From: Capra hircus | Taxonomy: Eukaryota > Chordata > Mammalia > Artiodactyla > Bovidae | DNA: 64,000 nucleotides | Direction: 5' to 3' | NCBI RefSeq assembly: GCF_001704415.2 | Contig: NC_030811.1 | Coordinates: 73,674,069-73,738,068, forward strand | Shown here: positions 58,856 to 64,000 of the stretch, in pieces | Layout: each line of letters begins with the position of its first letter | Numbering within the stretch: position 1 is the first letter of the stretch | Program-made: the position numbers and the translations under genes | Notes under the pieces: generated by a model | The model's input: the letters and a program-made list of their open reading frames with translations, nothing else | What the model was told of the DNA's origin: nothing | Database searches by the model: none

Positions 58856-61800
58856 CAGTTCAGTTCAGTTGCTCAGTCGTGTCCAACTTTTTGCGACCCC
58901 GTGAATAGCAGCATGCCAGGCCTCCCCATATATCACCATCTCCTGGAGTTCACTCAGACTCACGTCCATCGAGTCAGTGATGCCATCCAGCCATCTCATC
59001 CTCGGTCGTCCCCTTCTCCTCCTGCCCCCAATCCCTCCCAGCATGAGTCTTTTCCAATGAGTCAACTCTTCACACAAGGTGGCCAAAGTACTGGAGTTTC
59101 AGCTTTAGCATCATTCCTTCCAAAGAAATGCCAGGGCTGATCTCCTTCAGAATGGACTGGTTGGATCTCCTTGCAGGAGTCTTCAACACCACAGTTTAAA
59201 AGCATCAATTCTTCGGCCCTCAGCCTCCTTCACAGTCCAACTCTCACATCCATACATGACCACTGGAAAAACCATAGCCTTGACTAGATGGACCTTAGTC
59301 GGCAAAGTAATGTCTCTGCTTTGGAATATGCTATCTAGGTTGGTCATAACTTTTCTTCCAAGGAGTAAGCGTCTTTTTTTTTTTTTTTTAAATCTTTAAT
59401 TCTTACATGCGTTCCCAAACATGAACCCCCGTAAGCGTCTTTTAATTTCATGGCTGCAGTCACCATCTGCACTGATTTTGGAGCCCCCAAAAATAAAGTC
59501 TGACACTGTTTCCACTGTTTCCCCATCTATTTCCCATGAAGTGATGGGACCGGATGCCATGATCTTCGTTTTCTGAATGTTGAGCTTTAAGCCAACTTTT
59601 TCGCTCTCCTCTTTCACTTTCATCAAGAGGCTTTTTAGCTCCTCTTCACTTTCTGCCATAAGGGTGGTGTCATCTGCATATCTGAGGTTATTGATATTTC
59701 TCCCGGCAATCTTGACTCCAGCTTGTGTTTCTTCCAGTCCAGCGTTTCTCATGATGTACTCTGCATAGAAGTTAAATAAGCAGGGTGACAATGTACAGCC
59801 TTGACGTACTCCTTTTCCTATTTGGAACCAGTCTGTTGTTCCATGTCCAGTTATAACTGTTGCTTCCTGACCTGCATACAGATTTCTCAAGAGGCAGGTT
59901 AGGTGGTCTGATATTTCCATCTATTTCAGAATTTTCCACAGTTTATTGTGATCCAGTCAAAGGCTTTGGCACAGTCAATAAAGCAGAAATCGATGTTTTT
60001 CTGGAACTCTCTTGCTTTTCCATGATCCAGCGGATATTGGCAATTTGATCTCTGGTTCCTCTGCTTTTTCTAAAACCAGCTTGAACATCTGGGAGTTCAC
60101 AGTTCACGTATTGCTGAAGCCTGGCTTGGAGAATTTTGAGCATTACTTTACTAACATGTGAGATGAGTGCAATTGTGCAGTAGTTTGAGCATTCTTTGGC
60201 ATTGCCTTTCTTTGGGATTGGAATGAAAACTGACGTTTTCCAGTCCTGTGGCCACTGCTGAGTTTTCCAAATTTGCTGACATATTGAGTGCAGCACTTTC
60301 ACAGCATCATCTTTCAGGATTTGAAACAACTCCACTGGAATTCCATCACCTCCACTAGCTTTGTTCATAGTGATGCTTTCTAAGGCCCACTTAACTCCAC
60401 ATTCCAAGATGTCTGGCTCTAGATTAGTGATTACATCATCATGATTATCTGGGTCATGAAGATCTTTTTTGTACAGTTCTTCCATGTATTCTTGCCACCT
60501 CTTCTTAATATCTTCTGCTTCTGTTAGGTCTGTACCATTTCTGTCCTTTATCGAGCCCATCTTTGCATGAAATGTTCCCTTGGTATCTCTAATTTTCTTG
60601 AAGAGATCTCTAGTCTTTCCCATTCTGTTGTTTTCCTCTATTTCTTTACATTGATCACTGAGGAAGGCTTTCTTATCTCTTCTTGCTATTCTCTGGAACC
60701 CTGCATTCAGATGCTTATATCTTTCCTTTTCTCCTTTGCTTTTCGCCTCTCTTCTTTTCATAGCTATTTGTAAGGCCTCCCCAGACAGCCATTTTGCCTT
60801 TTTGCATTTCTTTTCCATGGGAATGGTCTTGATCCCTGTCTCCTGGACAATGTCACGAACCTCAGTCCATAGTTCATCAGGCACTCTATCTATCAGATCT
60901 AGGCCCTTAGATCTATTTCTCACTTCCACTGTGTAACCATAAGGGATTTGATTTAGGTCATACCTGAATGGTCTAGCGGTTTTCCCTACTTTCTTCAATT
61001 TAAGTCTGAATTTGGCAATAAGGAGTACATGATCCGAGCCACAGTCAGCTCCTGGTCTTGTTTTTGTTGATTGTATAGAGCTTCTCCATCTTTGGCTGCA
61101 AAGAATATAATCAGTCTGACTTCGGTGTTGACCATCTGGTGATGTCCATGTGTAGAGTCTTCTCTTGTGTTGTTGGAAGAGGGTGTTTGCTATGACCAGT
61201 GCATTTTCTTGGCAAAACTCTATTAGTCTTTGCCCTGCTTCATTGCGCATTCCAAGACCAAATTTGCCCGTTACTCCAGGTGTTTCTTGACTTCCTACTT
61301 TAGCATTCCAGTCCCCTATAATGAAGAGGACATCTTTTTTGGGTGTTAGTTCTAAAAGGTCTTGTAGGTCTTCATAAAATTGTTCAACTTCAGCTTCTTC
61401 GATGTTGCTGGTTGGGTCATAGACTTGGATAACTGTGATATTGAATGGTTTGCCTTGGAGACAAACAGAGATCATTCTGTCATTTTGAGATTGCATCCAA
61501 GTACTGCATTTCAGACTCTTTTGTTGACCATGATGGCTACTCCGTTTCTTCTGAGGGATTCCTGCCCGCAGTAGTAGATGTAATGGCCATCTGAGTTAAA
61601 TTCATCCATTCCAGTCCATTTTAGTTCGCTGATTTCTAGAATGTCGACATTCACCCTTGCCATCTCTTGTTTGACCACTTCCAATTTGCCTTGATTCATT
61701 GACCTGACATTCCAGGTTCCTATGCAATATTGCTCTTTACAGCATCGGATCTTTTTGCTTTGGCTCCATCCCTTCATTCTTTCTGGAGTTATTTCTCCAC

Positions 61801-61927
61801 TGATCTCCAGTAGCATATTGGGCACCTAATGACCTGGGGAGTTCCTCTTTTGGTATCCTATCATTTTGCCTTTTCATACTGTTCATGGGGTTCTCAAGGC
61901 AAGAATCCTGAAGTGGCTTGCCATTCC
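58856..61927 (-). mobile_element. BovB (RTE) LINE, nearly full length (3.07 kb), frameshifted
   Basis: The minus strand encodes, in order, the APE-type endonuclease (61511-61825: CIGTWNVRSMNQGKLEVV, DILEISELKWTG), then its remainder joined to RT (59943-61496, 517 codons: FIIGDWNAKVGSQE, GSDHVLLIAKF, VFIPIPKKGNAKECSNY, QAGFRKSRGTRDQI), then the RT end (59396-59920, NNLRYADDTTLM). Breaks lie near 61500, near 59955-60020 and at a 53-bp insertion at 59378-59430. All catalytic blocks are visible, but no single frame spans them, so the copy is probably dead. Confidence 0.95.
59378..59430 (-). mobile_element. 53-bp micro-insertion with T-run and 13-bp target duplication
   Basis: GTAAGCGTCTTTT occurs at 59365-59377 and again at 59431-59443. 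Between them lie a T-run and about 39 bp ending CATGAACCCCC. Read on the minus strand it is a short sequence ending in poly(A), as expected for a severely 5'-truncated target-primed insertion. Confidence 0.8.
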
Positions 61928-61960
61928 ATTATTCAGCCGCAAAAGGAGATGAAGTACTGG

Positions 61961-62182
61961 TGAAAAAAAATGTGAAAATGTTAGTCACTCCATCATGTCC
62001 GACTCTTTGTGACCCCGTGGACTGTAACCCACAAGTCTCCTCTATCCATGAAATTCTCCAGGCAAGAATACTGGATGGAGTGGGTAGCCATTCCCTTTTT
62101 CAGGGAATCTTCCTGAACCAGGAATCAAACTTGTGTCCCCTGAATTACAGGTGGATTCTTTACCATCTGAGCCATAAGGGAA
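61961..62182 (-). mobile_element. Bov-tA SINE nested in L1
   Basis: It runs GTTAGTCACTCCATCATGTC, AATTCTCCAGGCAAGAATAC, GAATCTTCCTGAACCAGG, GGTGGATTCTTTACCATCTG, AGCCATAAGGGAAA. TACTGGT/TACTGAT at the flanks is a possible 7-bp duplication. Confidence 0.88.
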
Positions 62183-62910
62183 ATACTGATACATGTTACT
62201 ATATGGGTGAACCTTGAAAACAATTCTAAGTGAAAGATTTGGGATATAAATGTCACATATATGATTTCATGTATATGAGATGTCCATAATAGTCAAAGCC
62301 ATAGTAATTTAAAATATACTAGTGGTTTCTGGGAGCTGGGAGATGATGGAATTGGAAGTAACAAGTTTGTTTTTGGCTTGGTGTAAATACTTGGGTTTAG
62401 ATAATGATAGTTGCACACCATTGTGAATATATTTGAAAAATACTGAGTTGTGCATTTCAAAGAGTTAAAATGGTGAATTTCATTTTGTGTGAATGTTATC
62501 TTTAAAACATTTTAATAATGATAACAAACTCTTTACAAATTATATTTTAATGGGAAACAACTATATTTTTCCAAGATACAAAATAGTAAGGGTATTGTTT
62601 TACATTTTGGCAAGCCTCTTTGATGTCTGGTCTAATAGAAAATAGTTAGACTTCATATCTGCTTTTACATTCATCCTGTTGCAATATATTGTTTTGGTTG
62701 AAGATTATCTGGCCTTAAACAAATGCAGTTAGAAAAGCGGGAGTTCACCTATCAGAATGTTTAAAATTTTAATATTTAAGCTTTAGAGAACTGACCAAAT
62801 GTTAGCGAGAATCTGGAACTTCACAGCTCCCATACTCTTACTGGAGAGACTGTAAATTGGTAGAACCACTTTGGAAAAAAATTTGGTGGTTTCTTAAAAG
62901 TTAGAGTCAC

Positions 62911-62982
62911 AGCAGAGTGGCACAGCAGAAGCATGCTGGGCCCATAACCCAGAGGTGGATGGATTGTAACCATTCTCTGCTA
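62911..62982 (+). pseudogene. Initiator tRNA-Met (CAT) pseudogene
   Basis: This 72-nt segment has the length and order of eukaryotic tRNA-iMet: acceptor AGCAGAG pairing with CTCTGCT, the anticodon stem/loop CTGGG-CCCATAA-CCCAG with CAT at 62943-62945, the variable region AGAGGT and the 3' discriminator A. From memory of the mammalian gene I count seven differences. Most are C-to-T or G-to-A type, as expected of decay, and they damage the A box (TGGCACAGCAG) and the B box (GGATTGTAACC). There is no encoded CCA, no T-run terminator and no A-tail; a Bov-tA follows at once. It sits inside an L1, so it is a retroposed copy. Confidence 0.9.
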
Positions 62983-63150
62983 TTGGTATGGCTCAGTTAG
63001 TAAAGAATCTGACTGCAGTGCAGGAGACCTGGATTTGATTCCTGGGTGGGGAAGATCCCCTGGAGAAGGAAATGGCAACCCTCTCCAGTATTCTTGCCTG
63101 GAGAATCCCATGAACAGAGGAGCCTAGCAGGCTATAGTCCACGGGGTCTG
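62983..63150 (+). mobile_element. Bov-tA SINE joined to the tRNA-iMet pseudogene
   Basis: It begins almost at the tRNA end (TTGGTATGGCTCAGTTAG), has TTTGATTCCTGGGTGGGG, GGAGAAGGAAATGGCAACC, GAATCCCATGAACAGAGG, GGCTATAGTCCACGGGGTC and then stops. The usual GTCGGACACGACTGAG 3' end is missing. Confidence 0.88.
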
Positions 63151-63416
63151 CAAGTAAAGGTATACCCTACCATATGACCCACTGGATCCCATCCCTATGT
63201 ATTTATCAAAGAAAATTAAAAGCACAATACCTACAAAATCTTTTGCATAAATATTTATAGCAGCTTTATTTTTAACAACCCAAAACTAGAAACAGCCCAA
63301 ATACCCATCTACAAGTGAATAGTTATACAAATTGCAATATAGCCATTCAACACAATTCTGTTCAGGAATGAACTGATGGTACATGCAACAGTATTATGAA
63401 TCTCAAAATAATTATG

Positions 63417-63627
63417 GGCCTTCCCAGGTGGACCAATGGCAAAGAATCCACCCACCAACCAGGAGATGCAAGAGACGCAGATTTGATTCCTGGGTTAGGA
63501 AGAGAAGGAAATGGCAACCTACTCCATTGTTCTTGCCTGGAAAATTCCATGGACAGAGGAGCCTGGTGGGCTACAGTCCATGGGGTCACAAAGAGTCGGA
63601 CATGATTGAGCGACTGAACACACACAG
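63417..63627 (+). mobile_element. Bov-tA SINE with perfect 12-bp target duplication
   Basis: AAAATAATTATG occurs at 63405-63416 and 63628-63639. The body starts GGCCTTCCCAGGTGGACC and ends GAGCGACTGAACACACACAG. It lies in the L1 3' region, and the perfect duplication suggests a relatively recent insertion. Confidence 0.96.
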
Positions 63628-64000
63628 AAAATAATTATGCTGAGGAAACGAAGCCAGACCAAAAAAGTATACATGCTGTATGATTCCATTTTTAATAAAT
63701 TTTAGAAAATGCAAGCTAATCTGTAGAAAGCAGGTCAGTAGTAGTTCCTTAATTTAAGAGTGGGACTGTTTCAGGATATCGGGAAGGAGGGATTTACCAA
63801 GGAGCATGAAAATATTTTGGGAGGTGATGGATATATTCATCACCTTGGTTGTAGTAATAATTTTTCAGATGAATAATATGTTAAAAGTTATCAAATTGAT
63901 CGTTAACATGTACAGTTTATTGGTAAGTCAGTTTCACCATAATAAACCTGTTATAAATAAATGATGTTTAAAAAAAAGAATCAACCAACTATACACAGAG

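Larger units (their letters stand above)
58200..62520 (+). mobile_element. Old L1 3' end, split by BovB and Bov-tA
   Basis: The left part (58210-58855: AAATTAGACTTTGTCCAGAT, TCATACATCTGATAAGGGTC, GACAAAGAATTTGAAATGAC) continues at 61928 (ATTATTCAGCCGCAAAAGG) and 62183 (GATACATGTTACTATATGGG, AGCCATAGTAATTTAAAATA, GTTGTGCATTTCAAAGAG). The order matches one L1 with two later insertions. Confidence 0.85.
62765..63985 (+). mobile_element. Old L1 3' end with two insertions
   Basis: An ORF2 remnant (TTACTGGAGAGACTGTAAAT, CTACCATATGACCCACTGG, ACCCAAAACTAGAAACAGCC) is followed by the 3' UTR (GTCAGTAGTAGTTCCTTAA, TCACCTTGGTTGTAGTAATA). It carries the tRNA-iMet/Bov-tA composite at 62911-63150 and a Bov-tA at 63417-63627. 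Confidence 0.82.

Noticed and set aside
59943..61496. 517-codon open frame on the minus strand as a host gene
   Set aside because: It is the endonuclease/RT polyprotein of a BovB LINE, shown by its GDWN, SDH and RT motifs and by the repeat ends around it.
38944..64000. Start of the next gene (for example the neighbour expected from human synteny) in the window's second half
   Set aside because: I found no exon with a recognisable protein, splice borders or a CpG-rich promoter; everything I can name there is repeat sequence.

Overview
This is a window from a ruminant genome, most likely a bovid (cattle, sheep, goat or a relative). It is packed with ruminant-type retroposons: BovB (RTE) LINEs, Bov-tA and Bov-A2 SINEs, CHR-type tRNA-Glu SINEs and L1 3' ends of the bovine type. 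Older mammalian repeats (MIR, L2, MER20, MER5A, MER1, MER3, Tigger1, L1M) are also present. There is no prokaryotic or viral coding sequence.

The only host protein-coding gene I can support is PUS7, the TruD-family pseudouridine synthase, on the + strand. Its last twelve coding exons lie between 1914 and 38943, ending in a TGA stop. All exon phases join without a break, giving 466 codons. If the protein has the usual 661 residues, the window starts inside an intron after residue 195, and the catalytic Asp falls at residue 294 (10421-10423), the position known for human PUS7. The 3' UTR follows the stop with several AATAAA candidates. The introns (the longest is about 13.6 kb, 10462-24097) hold most of the first-half repeats, including a 2.1-kb BovB with a clean 12-bp target duplication, a long foldback inverted repeat, and a 57-bp perfect purine/pyrimidine alternation.

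From about 40 kb to the end I find no exon. This looks like the intergenic space downstream of PUS7. It contains a cluster of three small hAT elements, an L1 split by an internally deleted BovB, an end-to-end but broken Tigger1 DNA transposon carrying an L1 and a Bov-tA insertion, several ancient L1/L2 pieces, and an L1 carrying a nearly full-length but frameshifted BovB. The last L1 contains an initiator tRNA-Met pseudogene joined directly to a Bov-tA SINE.

The most unusual items are the tRNA-iMet/Bov-tA junction (62911-63150), the foldback repeat next to the Z-DNA-prone tract (21619-22314), a 53-bp micro-retroinsertion inside BovB (59378-59430), and a strong intronic hairpin just upstream of a PUS7 acceptor site (32001-32025). 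Repeat family names come from recognition by eye; boundaries are approximate unless a target-site duplication is stated.
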